Positions 34,008 through 42,812 of a stretch of DNA of 64,000 nt are shown here, one piece after another. Origin of the DNA: Nocardia iowensis (lineage in GTDB: Bacteria > Actinomycetota > Actinomycetes > Mycobacteriales > Mycobacteriaceae). The stretch covers positions 4,836,001 through 4,900,000 of the forward strand of contig NZ_CP078145.1 in NCBI RefSeq assembly GCF_019222765.1. Direction: 5' to 3'. The notes below the pieces were generated by a model that did no database searches, was not told where the DNA came from, and saw nothing but the letters and a program-made list of their open reading frames with translations. A program made the position numbers and the translations under genes. Position 1 is the first letter of the stretch. Each line of letters begins with the position of its first letter.

Positions 34008-34385
34008 TCAGGCGGTCTCGGCGCGCAACAGTCCCCACTTGTAGGCGATCGACACGGCTTCGGTGCGATGCGACGCGCCGAGCTTCGAAAGCACCGCGTG
34101 CACATGCGCTTTCACCGTTTGCTCCTTGATTCCGAGCACCTTGCCGATCCGCCGATTCGTCGCACCGTCGGCCAGCAGGTCGAGAACCTGCGCCTGCCTG
34201 CGGGTAAAGGTGAATACGTCGGACTGGGCGGGCGTTGCCGACAGCGGTACCGGCTCGTACTCGACCCGAGGTCGAGCCCACAAGCGCTGCAACGCGTCAA
34301 TTGCCTGCTGTTGTGATTCGATGGCGCGTTGCAGGCTGCTGATGACGCACTCGATTTCTTCCGGGTCGTAGGCGGTTTGCTGCAT
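34008..34385 (-). CDS. Small stand-alone LuxR-type DNA-binding regulator
   Basis: A 125-residue protein. The N-terminal 50 residues are helical and Glu/Gln-rich (coiled-coil-like), and the C-terminal half is a LuxR helix-turn-helix (TRRQAQVLDLLADGATNRRI, then KEQTVKAHVHAVLSKLGAS). There is no receiver or ligand domain. ATG 34385 is preferred because GGGAGGGG lies 8 bases upstream; a GTG at 34406 is possible. It sits at the edge of region B next to palindromic sites and is the likely local regulator of the type II PKS genes (inference). Confidence 0.88.
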   Translation of the reverse strand: MQQTAYDPEEIECVISSLQRAIESQQQAIDALQRLWARPRVEYEPVPLSATPAQSDVFTFTRRQAQVLDLLADGATNRRIGKVLGIKEQTVKAHVHAVLSKLGASHRTEAVSIAYKWGLLRAETA

Positions 34386-34481
34386 ATTTCCGGCCCCTCC
34401 CAACACTCCCCCACGAGGGTGCTGATCTTCGCTTTCCGATGGGTGGCTCGTTCCGTCGGAGCTCGCCGTTGAGCTCCCTTG

Positions 34482-34787
34482 CTACTCCCCGGAATTCCGG
34501 AGAGACGTACTGAGCGAGACCGGATAAGCCAGGACACCGCTGGTGCCGAAACCATCGCTGGTCGGCTCCGGCGCGTCGTAATAGACGGTGACGATCCGGT
34601 CGATGGTGTCGTAAGCGGCGACAGTCCCCCAGGTGTACCGCACAAAATGTCCGACGTCGTAGACCGGTGCGAGCACCCGGCAACCGGGACACAACACCGC
34701 GGTACCGCCACCCGTGCCGTTCGGAAACGGATTCGGCCTGCATTCGAAATGCATTGCCAGATCGATCAGGTACTGCGCCGCCGGCAT
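34482..34787 (-). CDS. Unrecognised 101-residue protein with a CxxC pair
   Basis: I do not recognise this protein. It has one early Cys (FECRPN) and a CPGC pair near the centre, which could bind a metal, followed by a beta-rich stretch (VYDVGHFVRYTWGTVAAYDT). No signal peptide or membrane segment is visible. Its ATG lies four bases after the stop of the tetR gene, with AAGGGATGA overlapping that stop as ribosome-binding site, so it is co-transcribed with the VOC protein and TetR. Confidence 0.6.
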   Translation of the reverse strand: MPAAQYLIDLAMHFECRPNPFPNGTGGGTAVLCPGCRVLAPVYDVGHFVRYTWGTVAAYDTIDRIVTVYYDAPEPTSDGFGTSGVLAYPVSLSTSLRNSGE

Positions 34788-34791
34788 GGTG

Positions 34792-35415
34792 TCATCCCTT
34801 CAAGCCGGAAGTGATGAGATCGAGGATGCTGTCCGCCGTCGCGTCGGCATCCATGCCGCGCGACGGGGAGCGCCACTCGTAGGTCCAGTTCAACGCGCCG
34901 AGCAGGACCCGGACCGCATGGGCCTCGTCGACCGGCCGATAGATTCCCTGCCGCACGCTCTCGGCGACCGCGTACCGGAACATCGCCTCGTATTCCCCAC
35001 GTAGGTCGATGATTTCGGCTTGGTACTCCGGATTGAGCTTGCGCCAGTGATGGAAGTACACCACCACGGCGGCCGCGCGACGCTCCATCACCCGCATATG
35101 CGACCGGCAGAGCTCGCGCAGTCGCTGCTCGGGATCGGCGATGGTGTCGACGCACTGCGTTGCGCCCTCGGTGAATTCACGGGCGACATCGAGAATGATG
35201 ACGCGCAGGATGTCGGCCTTGCTGCCGACGTGCGAGTACAGGCTCGCGCTCTTGATCCCCATCTCGTCGGCGATCTGCCGGATCGTGGTGGCGCCGTAGC
35301 CGTATCGGCTGAACAGATCGGTGGAGATCTCGATCAGCCGCCGGTACCGCGGCGGCAAGCCGCTCACCGGCCCACGCCGACCCCGCGGTCCGGCTACTTC
35401 CGGCAGCTCGGTCAT
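34792..35415 (-). CDS. TetR-family regulator, KstR2-like layout
   Basis: A 207-residue TetR protein. The HTH reads RLIEISTDLFSRYGYGATTI, then ADEMGIKSASLYSHVGSKAD. The C-terminal domain (YFHHWRKLNPEYQAEII, then ALNWTYEWRSP) resembles the KstR2 and FadR-like lipid-CoA regulators. Its ATG overlaps the stop of the VOC gene (ATGA). It probably represses its own operon through the GATAG dyads at 35841-35866. Confidence 0.88.
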   Translation of the reverse strand: MTELPEVAGPRGRRGPVSGLPPRYRRLIEISTDLFSRYGYGATTIRQIADEMGIKSASLYSHVGSKADILRVIILDVAREFTEGATQCVDTIADPEQRLRELCRSHMRVMERRAAAVVVYFHHWRKLNPEYQAEIIDLRGEYEAMFRYAVAESVRQGIYRPVDEAHAVRVLLGALNWTYEWRSPSRGMDADATADSILDLITSGLKG

Positions 35416-35816
35416 GCCGCCGATAGGGACTGGACCAGGTAGTACCGGTTACCTTCTGGGTCGGCGAAACCGGCGAGGCGGATGTTCCAGGCCTGCTCGG
35501 TCGTGGGCTCGCCGTCGAAGGCGACGCCTCGTTCGACGAGTTCGGCGTAGGTGCGATCGACGTCGTCGACGGTGAAACTCACATGATCCAAGCCCTGCGG
35601 ATTGCCGACCAGATCGGGCAGTCGCTTCGTCTGCCCCGCGGCGTCGGTCGTCCGGAACAGATACAGGTACTGCTCACCTACGGCCACCTGAGCCGAGGGT
35701 GGCTCGCCCGCCAGGTCCAGCTCTGTCGGTAGGCCCACTTGATCTGCGAAGAACCGCGCGACCCGCTCCACATCCCGCACTGCGACCCCGATGTTGTCCA
35801 GCCGCTGAATGGCCAT
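35412..35816 (-). CDS. VOC-superfamily (glyoxalase-like) protein
   Basis: A 134-residue protein with two paired beta-alpha-beta-beta-beta units: the first starts IQRLDNIGVAVRDVERVARF, the second GLDHVSFTVDDVDRTYAELV and ends DPEGNRYYLVQ. Metal-binding positions of glyoxalase I or dioxygenases are only partly present (His in DHVSF, late Glu in PEGN). ATG 35816 is used because GGAGG precedes it by about 8 bases. It leads the operon with TetR and the small unknown protein, suggesting a detoxification or ligand-sensing role. Confidence 0.85.
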   Translation of the reverse strand: MAIQRLDNIGVAVRDVERVARFFADQVGLPTELDLAGEPPSAQVAVGEQYLYLFRTTDAAGQTKRLPDLVGNPQGLDHVSFTVDDVDRTYAELVERGVAFDGEPTTEQAWNIRLAGFADPEGNRYYLVQSLSAA

Positions 35817-35840
35817 ACCCACCCTCCTTAGCTAGCGACC

Positions 35841-35866
35841 GATAGCCCTATCAACCGATAGTATAA
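35841..35866. promoter_or_regulatory. GATAG dyad, candidate operator of the VOC-tetR operon
   Basis: GATAG and CTATC form a dyad at 35841-35852, and a further CCGATAG starts at 35855. The site lies 25-50 bases before the VOC gene, where a repressor such as the operon's own TetR would act. Confidence 0.4.
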
Positions 35867-35997
35867 GTCGCCGGGAACGCCGGTACAACCATCCGACGTG
35901 CTCGCGATTTCCCCACACCGAGACCGTCGCCGAACCCGACGGTGCCACAGCGCAACTCGACGCTGGCCCGCTGAGGAGGTGGGGTAGCTTCGTACCC

Positions 35998-36300
35998 GTG
36001 AGTACATCGAAGAGCAGTGTGCAGTGGAAACGTGGGATCAGCGGTGCGGTGTTGGCCGGGACGGTAGTAGCGGGTGTGTTGTCCGGTACGGCGGCCACGG
36101 CCTCGGCCGAGAGCGGTCAGTTCGACCCCGGTGTGGTCAGTTCGGCACCGGTGGCGAATGACGGGTGCACCTTCTCGTCGGTCGGCGGCTCGTGCTCCGA
36201 CCCGGGTCCGGTCGGCGGAGCGGTGATCGCCTTCCGTAATTGGCTGGTGAGTATGGGCTACGGGACCGGAAGTTCGTCGCTGTCCGCCCACTTCTTCTAG
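35998..36300 (+). CDS. Small secreted protein, function unknown
   Basis: A 100-residue protein with a Sec signal peptide (KRG, then ISGAVLAGTVVAGVLSGTAA, cleavage near TASAES). The mature part is about 60 residues, Gly/Ser-rich, with Cys57 and Cys66 that may form a disulfide. It starts at GTG 35998. Its stop overlaps the stop of the convergent esterase gene. I recognise no family. Confidence 0.65.
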   Translation: MSTSKSSVQWKRGISGAVLAGTVVAGVLSGTAATASAESGQFDPGVVSSAPVANDGCTFSSVGGSCSDPGPVGGAVIAFRNWLVSMGYGTGSSSLSAHFF

Positions 36301-37340
36301 CGGTCGGCGGCTCGATCCGAGAGGTTCTTCGCCAACCACGCCAGCGACATGGGGTAGCGATAGTCGATGCCGCCGTGTTTGGCGTCGAACAGCTCGAAAT
36401 TGATCACATCCTTGTGCACGCCGTTGTCGAGCAGTGCCTGGCGGAAAGCTTCGGCGCCGATGTCCAGATACCATTCGTCCTTGGTGCCGCCGTCGATCCA
36501 GATCGCCCGCATCGACCGCATGGCCTCGGCGTGGGTGGGCACCATGCGGATCGGGTCCCAATCCAGCCAGCGTTGCCAGACATCGGGTTTCAGCACGCCG
36601 GTGCGGGGATCGAACGGAAGCTCCGGGCGGCCGTCGTGGCCCGGTGAGAAGCAGGCGGCGACGCCGTACACCACGAGAAGATCGTGGTCTTCGGGTTTGG
36701 TGAAGGACACCCGCTGCTGAAACTCGGCCCACCACCGGTGAATATCTCCGTCGTACGCTCGGAGATGGCGCACGGCGTCCGGGAATTCGGGAATGTAGCA
36801 GTATTCGTAGAGAGCGTCACCGGCATGGGTTGCCAAGGCGCCGAACAGGTCTGGACGCAGCATCGGCGTGATCATCGCACCGAATCCGCCGCTGCTCTTG
36901 CCCATGATGGCGCGATGATCACGGTCGGCGGCCGTGCGATAGTGCGCGTCCACCCAGGGGACGATCTCATCGCAGAGGTAAGAGTGGTACGGGCCGGTGC
37001 CGCGCGAGTCGACGAACTGGCTGCCGCCGTAGGCGGTCCACGCGTCGACGTACACGACAATCGCGGGCGGAGCCTCACCCGCCACGAAGACCGCGTCGGC
37101 GGTTTCGGGAAACGGACGACGGAACGGCATCCGATTCCGCCACATCTCGACGTGACCGCTGTAGCCCTGGATAACGTAGATCGACGGATAGCGTCTGTCG
37201 CCATCCTCCTCGTAACCGGGCGGCACATACACCCACAACGGGCGTTGATGCGGATCCTGCAACGGGTTGTCACGCAATAGCGCGCTCTCGAAGATGTGTT
37301 CATCGAGACGTCCGGCAAGTTCGGCAGACCAAGGCAGCAT
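36297..37340 (-). CDS. Putative esterase, alpha/beta-hydrolase (esterase D-like)
   Basis: A 347-residue alpha/beta-hydrolase of the putative esterase group (antigen 85/EntD-esterase fold). The nucleophile Ser is in IMGKSSGGFGA, and the His is probably in FDAKHGGIDY near the C-terminus. The strand YPSIYVIQGYSGHVE opens the core. No signal peptide is visible, so it is likely cytoplasmic. The substrate is unknown. It starts at ATG 37340 and shares no operon with the P450, whose 3' end is 137 bases further. Confidence 0.85.
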   Translation of the reverse strand: MLPWSAELAGRLDEHIFESALLRDNPLQDPHQRPLWVYVPPGYEEDGDRRYPSIYVIQGYSGHVEMWRNRMPFRRPFPETADAVFVAGEAPPAIVVYVDAWTAYGGSQFVDSRGTGPYHSYLCDEIVPWVDAHYRTAADRDHRAIMGKSSGGFGAMITPMLRPDLFGALATHAGDALYEYCYIPEFPDAVRHLRAYDGDIHRWWAEFQQRVSFTKPEDHDLLVVYGVAACFSPGHDGRPELPFDPRTGVLKPDVWQRWLDWDPIRMVPTHAEAMRSMRAIWIDGGTKDEWYLDIGAEAFRQALLDNGVHKDVINFELFDAKHGGIDYRYPMSLAWLAKNLSDRAADR

Positions 37341-37477
37341 TCATCCTACGTTAGCCGCGCCGCGCCCACCTTCGATGCCTTTCCGCATGATGAAGTTCCC
37401 GTATCTGCTTGCGGTGCGGCAGTTTTCGCGGCGGCGATCCGTTGTCCTCCGCATCGGTGCTACGGCGCTGCGGTGAA

Positions 37478-38842
37478 TCAGGACGGGATGGGCTCGCGGA
37501 GGGTGAGATTCATGTGGATGTCGTCAGCTGCCCATAGTACGAAGCGCTCGATCGGGATCACTGGATGGTCAGGGGCGAGCTCGAAACGGAACCGCTTCAG
37601 CAGGACCGCCAGGACGAGTTCGGCTTCGATCATGGCCACGGCCGCGCCTTCGCAGCTGCGTGGGCCGACGCCGAAGGGGATGTAGGCGAGTCTGGGGCGG
37701 GTGGCGGATTCCTGCGCGGCGAACCGTTCGGGCCGGAAGACCTCTGGGCTCGGCCAGTATTCGGGGTTCAGGTGGACGGCCCAGATCGGGTAGAAGATCG
37801 TGGTACCGGCGGAGATCGTATATTCGCCCACGCGAAGGTCTTCGGTGGCTTCGCGGGCGCCGTAGGGTCCGGGCGGGTACAGGCGCATCGATTCCTTGAG
37901 CACCATGTTCAGATACGTCAGGTGTTTCAGATCCGCGTAGTCGGGCGCGGGCCGGTCCCCCACGACGCGCGCGAGTTCTTCGACGACGCGATCGGCCGCG
38001 TCCGGGTGTTGCGCCAGCAAGTACAGGGTCCAGGAGATGGCGACGCCGGTGGTGTGGTGGGCGGCCAGCAGGGTCATCAGCACGGTGTCGCGGATCCGCG
38101 CCGGTAACTGACCCGCGGCAGCGAGGGCGGCGATCAGGTCGCTGCCGACGGTCGGTGAGCCGCCGTCCTGATGCGCGGCGAGCACACCGTCCACGATCCC
38201 CCGCAGATAAGTCAGTGCTCGCTGCGCGCGGACGCCGCGTTCCTGGTCGGTGCCCGGCAGGTCGACCTGATACAGCCGAGCCAGTTGTTCGGTCAGCACA
38301 TCCTCGAACGCCGACACGATCCGTCCGGCCTGTTCCGGCGAATCCAGGCCGCTGCCGAGCGCATAGTCGCAAATCATGCGCAGCGACAGCTGACTGAGCT
38401 GCTGCTGTAAGGCAATCGGGCCGTCGGAAGCCGATTCGGCCCACCGATCGGCCAGTTCGATGGCCAGCGTCACGAACTGCCCGAAATGCGCCTCGTGCGA
38501 GGGACGCGCGGCCAGGACCGACAGCAGCACCCGGCGCCATGGCGTGTGCTCCTCGGCGGGGATGGTTTGGAGATTGTCCGACTCCTGCAGTGGCGCAAGG
38601 AACTCGAACAGCTTTTCCGGCCGCTTATCGATCTTCGCGGTGGCCTCCAGTAGCACCGGGTCGGCGACCGACACCGCGGCCTCCGCACCGGGCAACCGGA
38701 AACGGACCACGGGGCCGTAATCGGCGTGCAGCTTCAGCTGATAGTTGTGCAGCCCGCCCGCGGCCACGATGTCGGCGAGGCCATCCCCCTCGCCACGCGG
38801 TCCCGGGATCCGGGCGGACGTACCGTCGCGGCCTGGTTCCAT
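37478..38842 (-). CDS. Cytochrome P450, divergent from the ROK regulator
   Basis: A 454-residue P450, larger than most bacterial soluble forms. The heme ligand is Cys397 in FGVGPRSCEG, ExxR is KESMR and the PERF motif is FRPERFA. The I-helix reads LLAAHHTTGVAIS, with His where Glu or Asp usually precedes the threonine. The nearest resemblance is to class II-like bacterial P450s (CYP110/CYP102-type helices), judged by eye. ATG 38842 follows GGAGGAATGTC. It shares a promoter region with the ROK regulator, so it may be controlled with the sugar operon. Confidence 0.9.
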   Translation of the reverse strand: MEPGRDGTSARIPGPRGEGDGLADIVAAGGLHNYQLKLHADYGPVVRFRLPGAEAAVSVADPVLLEATAKIDKRPEKLFEFLAPLQESDNLQTIPAEEHTPWRRVLLSVLAARPSHEAHFGQFVTLAIELADRWAESASDGPIALQQQLSQLSLRMICDYALGSGLDSPEQAGRIVSAFEDVLTEQLARLYQVDLPGTDQERGVRAQRALTYLRGIVDGVLAAHQDGGSPTVGSDLIAALAAAGQLPARIRDTVLMTLLAAHHTTGVAISWTLYLLAQHPDAADRVVEELARVVGDRPAPDYADLKHLTYLNMVLKESMRLYPPGPYGAREATEDLRVGEYTISAGTTIFYPIWAVHLNPEYWPSPEVFRPERFAAQESATRPRLAYIPFGVGPRSCEGAAVAMIEAELVLAVLLKRFRFELAPDHPVIPIERFVLWAADDIHMNLTLREPIPS

Positions 38843-38933
38843 GACATTCCTCCAGGGCCATGCTCCCCGGCGCCGGTACTTCACGCAAGCCATTGCTCTT
38901 GTCCAACAGACACTTCCGGTGCACCTCGGCAAC

Positions 38934-38997
38934 TTTGTCCTGCCACAGAACAAACTTGGGCTCAATCTGTCTAAAGCGAAGACAAAGCTCGACAAAG
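38934..38997. promoter_or_regulatory. GACAAAG repeats between the P450 and the ROK regulator
   Basis: GACAAAG occurs twice in direct repeat at 38981-38987 and 38991-38997, and once inverted as TTTGTC at 38934-38939. They lie in the 194-base divergent promoter region and are candidate operators for the ROK protein (inference). Confidence 0.4.
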
Positions 38998-39036
38998 TGC
39001 GGTTGAATTCGCTCAGCAGATAGAAAGAAGCAGCTG

Positions 39037-40221
39037 ATGCGGATCGCGGCCCGACCTGAAAACGCCCACCAGGCACGGCTTTTACGGCTGCTGCGCGATC
39101 GGGGCCCGCAGTCGCGGTCGGAACTGGCTCAGCCGATGGAGCTGTCCCGGTCCAAGCTCGCGGTGGAGCTCGATCGGCTCGCCACGCTCGGACTGGTCGA
39201 AGCCGGTGGCCTGGCAGCATCTAGTGGCGGTCGCCGATCGGCCATCGCCATGCTGGCCTCAGGACTGCGTTTCGCCGCCATCGACATCGGCGCCACCTCC
39301 ATCGATGTCGCGGTGACCGACGGTGAATTGCGCGTGCTGGGGCAGCTTTCCGAGCCCTGCGATATCCGGCAGGGACCGACCGCGGTGCTGGAACGGGCGC
39401 TGGATCTGCTCGGCAAGCTGCGCACCGACGAGCACATGGCCGGTCGGCTGCACGGTGCGGGAATCGGCGTGCCGGGGCCGGTGAGCTTCCGCGAGGGCAT
39501 GCCGGTCGCGCCGCCGATCATGCCGGGCTGGCACCGATTCCCGGTGCGCGAGGTCATCGCGCAGGAACTCGGTTGCCCGGTACTCGTCGACAACGACGTG
39601 AACATTCTGGCGCTCGGCGAGATGCACGCGGGCTCGGCGCACGCGGTGGCCGATTTCCTACTCGTCAAGGCGGGCACCGGCATCGGCTGCGGCATCGTCG
39701 TCGACGGCGGCATCTATCGCGGCGCCTCCGGCAGCGCGGGCGATATCGGCCATCTCCGGCTCACCGACGACGGACCGGTCTGCGCCTGCGGCAACAGCGG
39801 CTGCCTGGAGGCATACGCCGGCGGCGCGGCACTGGCCAGGGAGGCCACGGCGCGCGCCGGACGGTCGCCGTTTCTCGCCGACCGCCTTGCCGCCGCGGGC
39901 ACCCTCACGGCCACCGACCTCGCCGATGCCGCTGCGGCGGGAGATCCGTTGGCAGTCCACATGATTCGCGAGGCTGGCAGCCATCTCGGCACCGCGCTGG
40001 CCGGGTTGGTCAGCTTCTTCAACCCCGGCATGGTGGTGATCGCGGGCGGCCTCACCGGCTTCGGGCACCCCCTGCTCGCGGAGATCCGCAGCGTGGTCTA
40101 CCGCAGGTCACTGCCGTTGGCCACCGGCAACCTGCCGATCGTGCTCTCCGAGCTGGCCGAGCTCGGCGGGGTGATCGGCGCGGCGCGGCTGATCAGCGAC
40201 CACGTATTCAGCGTCGCCTGA
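39037..40221 (+). CDS. ROK-family transcriptional regulator
   Basis: A 394-residue ROK protein. It has an N-terminal winged helix (ARLLRLLRDRGPQSRSELAQ, then SRSKLAVELDRLATLGLVEA), then the sugar-kinase-like domain with AAIDIGATSIDVAV, GVPGPVS and VDNDVNILALGE. The zinc motif CACGNSGCLE is intact. Such proteins bind a sugar or sugar phosphate and repress transport operons. The ABC genes follow 22 bases after its stop, so it should regulate its own operon and perhaps the divergent P450. Confidence 0.92.
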   Translation: MRIAARPENAHQARLLRLLRDRGPQSRSELAQPMELSRSKLAVELDRLATLGLVEAGGLAASSGGRRSAIAMLASGLRFAAIDIGATSIDVAVTDGELRVLGQLSEPCDIRQGPTAVLERALDLLGKLRTDEHMAGRLHGAGIGVPGPVSFREGMPVAPPIMPGWHRFPVREVIAQELGCPVLVDNDVNILALGEMHAGSAHAVADFLLVKAGTGIGCGIVVDGGIYRGASGSAGDIGHLRLTDDGPVCACGNSGCLEAYAGGAALAREATARAGRSPFLADRLAAAGTLTATDLADAAAAGDPLAVHMIREAGSHLGTALAGLVSFFNPGMVVIAGGLTGFGHPLLAEIRSVVYRRSLPLATGNLPIVLSELAELGGVIGAARLISDHVFSVA

Positions 40222-40243
40222 CGCCACGGCAAGGAGGCCTGCC

Positions 40244-41746
40244 ATGAACACCGTGCTGACCATGCGCGGCATCGTCAAGGACTTCCCCGGTGTGCGTGCC
40301 CTCGACCATGTCGATCTCGAGGTCCGCGCCGGGGAGGTGCACTGTCTGCTCGGCCAGAACGGCGCGGGCAAGTCCACCTTGATCAAGGTGCTGGCCGGGG
40401 CGCACCAGCCGGATTCGGGTGAGCTTCGCTGGCTGGGCGAACCGGTGCGGCTGTCCGGTCCCGCCGCGGCCACCAGGTTGGGCATCGCCACGATCTACCA
40501 GGAATTGGATCTGTGCGATGGGCTCGACATCGCCGAGAACATTTTCCTCGGCCACGAACAGGCCCGCGCCGGGTTCACCCGTCGCGCGTCGACCGCCCGC
40601 GCCGCGACCGCCTTGCTCGATCGCCTCGGCCACCGGGAGTTGCGCCCCGACACGCTCGTCGGCACCCTGCCCGCGGCCGCCAAGCAGGTGGTGAGCATGG
40701 CGCGAGCGCTGTCCTACGAGGCGCGGCTCATCGTGATGGACGAGCCCTCGGCCGCGCTAGGCAACGACGAGGTGGCCAACCTGTTCCGCATCATCGACCA
40801 GCTGCGCGCGGATGGTGTTGCCGTCGTGTACATCTCGCACCGGCTCGACGAGATTCGCACCATCGGCGATCGGATCACCGTGCTGAAGGACGGTCGCACC
40901 GTCGCCGCCGGGCTGCCCGCCAGGACCACCAGCACCGAGCACGTCGTCTCGCTGATGACGGGCGGCAACGGCGCCAAAGACGCGCTCGCACAGCAGCCGC
41001 GCGCCCAGGACGACACCGAGGTGCTACGGGTGACCGGACTCGGCCTGTCCGGGCGGTTCCGGGACATCTCGTTCGCCGTGCACGCCGGAGAAATCGTCGG
41101 CCTAGCCGGGCTGGTCGGCGCGGGCCGCTCTGAGGTCTTGGAAACCATCTACGGGGCGCGCCGTCCGTCAGCTGGCCAGATCCTGGTCGACGGTCGCCGT
41201 GTCCGACCCGGCAACACCACCGCGGCCGTGGCCGCAGGATTGGGCTTGGCGCCCGAGGAGCGCAAATCGCAGGGGCTGTTCCTGTTGGAATCGGTGGGGC
41301 GCAACATCTCTGCCGCCTCCCTGCCGCGCTACTCCCGGTTCGGCTGGTTCGACCGCGGCAGGCAACGCGCCGACACCGGCAACCTGCTCACCCGCGTCGG
41401 CATCCGCCCGGCCGATCCCGACTACCCGGTGCGCGGACTGTCCGGCGGCAATCAGCAGAAGACCGTCCTGGCCCGCTGGCTGCTGGACGACTGCCGGGTG
41501 TTGTTGCTCGACGAACCGACCCGCGGGGTCGACGTCGGCGCGCGCGCCGACGTGTACGCCCAGGTTCGCGGGCTCGCCGAGCGGGGTGTCGCGGTGCTGA
41601 TGGTCTCCAGCGATCTGCCGGAATTGCTCGGCCTTGCCGACCGGGTGCTCGTCCTGCGCGACGGCGAGATCATCCACGCGGCTGCCGCGGCCGAGCTCAC
41701 CGAACAGGACATCATCGCCATGATCATGGAAGGGAGTGCGCTGTGA
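40244..41746 (+). CDS. Sugar ABC transporter ATPase, RbsA/XylG-like
   Basis: A 500-residue protein with two fused ATPase halves. The first has Walker A GQNGAGKST and Walker B LIVMDEPSAAL; the second has a GLVGAGRSE pseudo-P-loop, the signature LSGGNQQKTVLARWL and LLLDEPTRGVD. It powers monosaccharide import (CUT2 family). AAGGAGG precedes ATG 40244. The permease start overlaps its stop (GTGA). Confidence 0.93.
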   Translation: MNTVLTMRGIVKDFPGVRALDHVDLEVRAGEVHCLLGQNGAGKSTLIKVLAGAHQPDSGELRWLGEPVRLSGPAAATRLGIATIYQELDLCDGLDIAENIFLGHEQARAGFTRRASTARAATALLDRLGHRELRPDTLVGTLPAAAKQVVSMARALSYEARLIVMDEPSAALGNDEVANLFRIIDQLRADGVAVVYISHRLDEIRTIGDRITVLKDGRTVAAGLPARTTSTEHVVSLMTGGNGAKDALAQQPRAQDDTEVLRVTGLGLSGRFRDISFAVHAGEIVGLAGLVGAGRSEVLETIYGARRPSAGQILVDGRRVRPGNTTAAVAAGLGLAPEERKSQGLFLLESVGRNISAASLPRYSRFGWFDRGRQRADTGNLLTRVGIRPADPDYPVRGLSGGNQQKTVLARWLLDDCRVLLLDEPTRGVDVGARADVYAQVRGLAERGVAVLMVSSDLPELLGLADRVLVLRDGEIIHAAAAAELTEQDIIAMIMEGSAL

Positions 41747-42789
41747 GCGAGCGAACCGACACCACAACGCCCGCAGTCGGCACTGAGGCGAAAACACCCG
41801 TAGCGGACGGTGATCCGCCACCGATGGTGCGCCGTAAGGCGGGCGGACGCGGCGAATTACGCAAACACGTCACGCTGATCCTCGCGCTCCTCGCGTTGCT
41901 ACTCGTCGGCGCCTTGACCAAGGGTGAAGACTTCCTCAGCACCAGCAACATGATCACCATCCTGACCCTGGCGTCGGTGATCGGCGTGGTGACCGTCGGG
42001 ATGACGTTCGTGATCATCGGTGGCGGCATCGACCTCTCCGTCGGCGCGATCATCGCCTTGGCTTCGGTCTGGTGCACCACGACCGCCACCCAGTCCTACG
42101 GCGTGGCCGGGATGGTGCTCAGCGCACTGCTCGTCGGCCTGGGCTGCGGACTACTGAACGGGGCGCTCATCGCCTACGGCCGATTGGTGCCGTTCATCGT
42201 CACGCTGGCCATGATGGTGGCGGCGCGGGGGCTGGCCGAGCAGATCTCGGGGCGGCAATCACAGCTCGTCACCACCGACCTGCTCGCCCTCGCTCAGAAT
42301 CGGGTGCTTGGCATCCCGCTGCTGGTCTATCTGTTCGTCGTGGTCGTCGCGGTCGGCTGGATCGTATTGGAGCGCACCACCTTCGGCCGCCGCACGGCCG
42401 CGGTGGGTGGCAACCCGGAGGCGGCCCGGCTGGCGGGCATCGACGTCCGCCGCCACACCCTGCTGCTGTACGCGGTGTCGGGATTGTGCTGCGGCATCGC
42501 CGCCATCATGCTCACCGCGCAGACCACCACCGGCACCAGCACCAACGGCCAGCTCTACGAACTGGACGCCATTGCCGCGGTGGTCATCGGCGGGACGCTG
42601 CTCAGCGGCGGATTCGGCACCATCACCGGCTCGATCCTCGGCGTGCTCGTCTTCACCGTGATCGAGGACCTGTTCATCCTCAACAACCTCGAACAACCCA
42701 TCCAGGCGATCGGCAAGGGCGCGATCATCGTGGCCGTCCTGCTGTTCCAGCGCTTCGGCCGCGCCCGCGCGGTCCCCACTCTCACCTGA
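41743..42789 (+). CDS. Sugar ABC transporter permease, RbsC-like
   Basis: A 348-residue integral membrane protein with about nine hydrophobic helices after a polar N-terminal 45 residues. The CUT2 permease loop GGGIDLSVGAIIALASV is present, as is GGNPEAARLAGIDVRRHTL, which contacts the ATPase. It starts at GTG 41743 with GGGAG upstream, coupled to the ATPase gene. Confidence 0.92.
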   Translation: MSERTDTTTPAVGTEAKTPVADGDPPPMVRRKAGGRGELRKHVTLILALLALLLVGALTKGEDFLSTSNMITILTLASVIGVVTVGMTFVIIGGGIDLSVGAIIALASVWCTTTATQSYGVAGMVLSALLVGLGCGLLNGALIAYGRLVPFIVTLAMMVAARGLAEQISGRQSQLVTTDLLALAQNRVLGIPLLVYLFVVVVAVGWIVLERTTFGRRTAAVGGNPEAARLAGIDVRRHTLLLYAVSGLCCGIAAIMLTAQTTTGTSTNGQLYELDAIAAVVIGGTLLSGGFGTITGSILGVLVFTVIEDLFILNNLEQPIQAIGKGAIIVAVLLFQRFGRARAVPTLT

Positions 42790-42812
42790 TCTCCCACGTA
42801 CCAAGGAAAATC

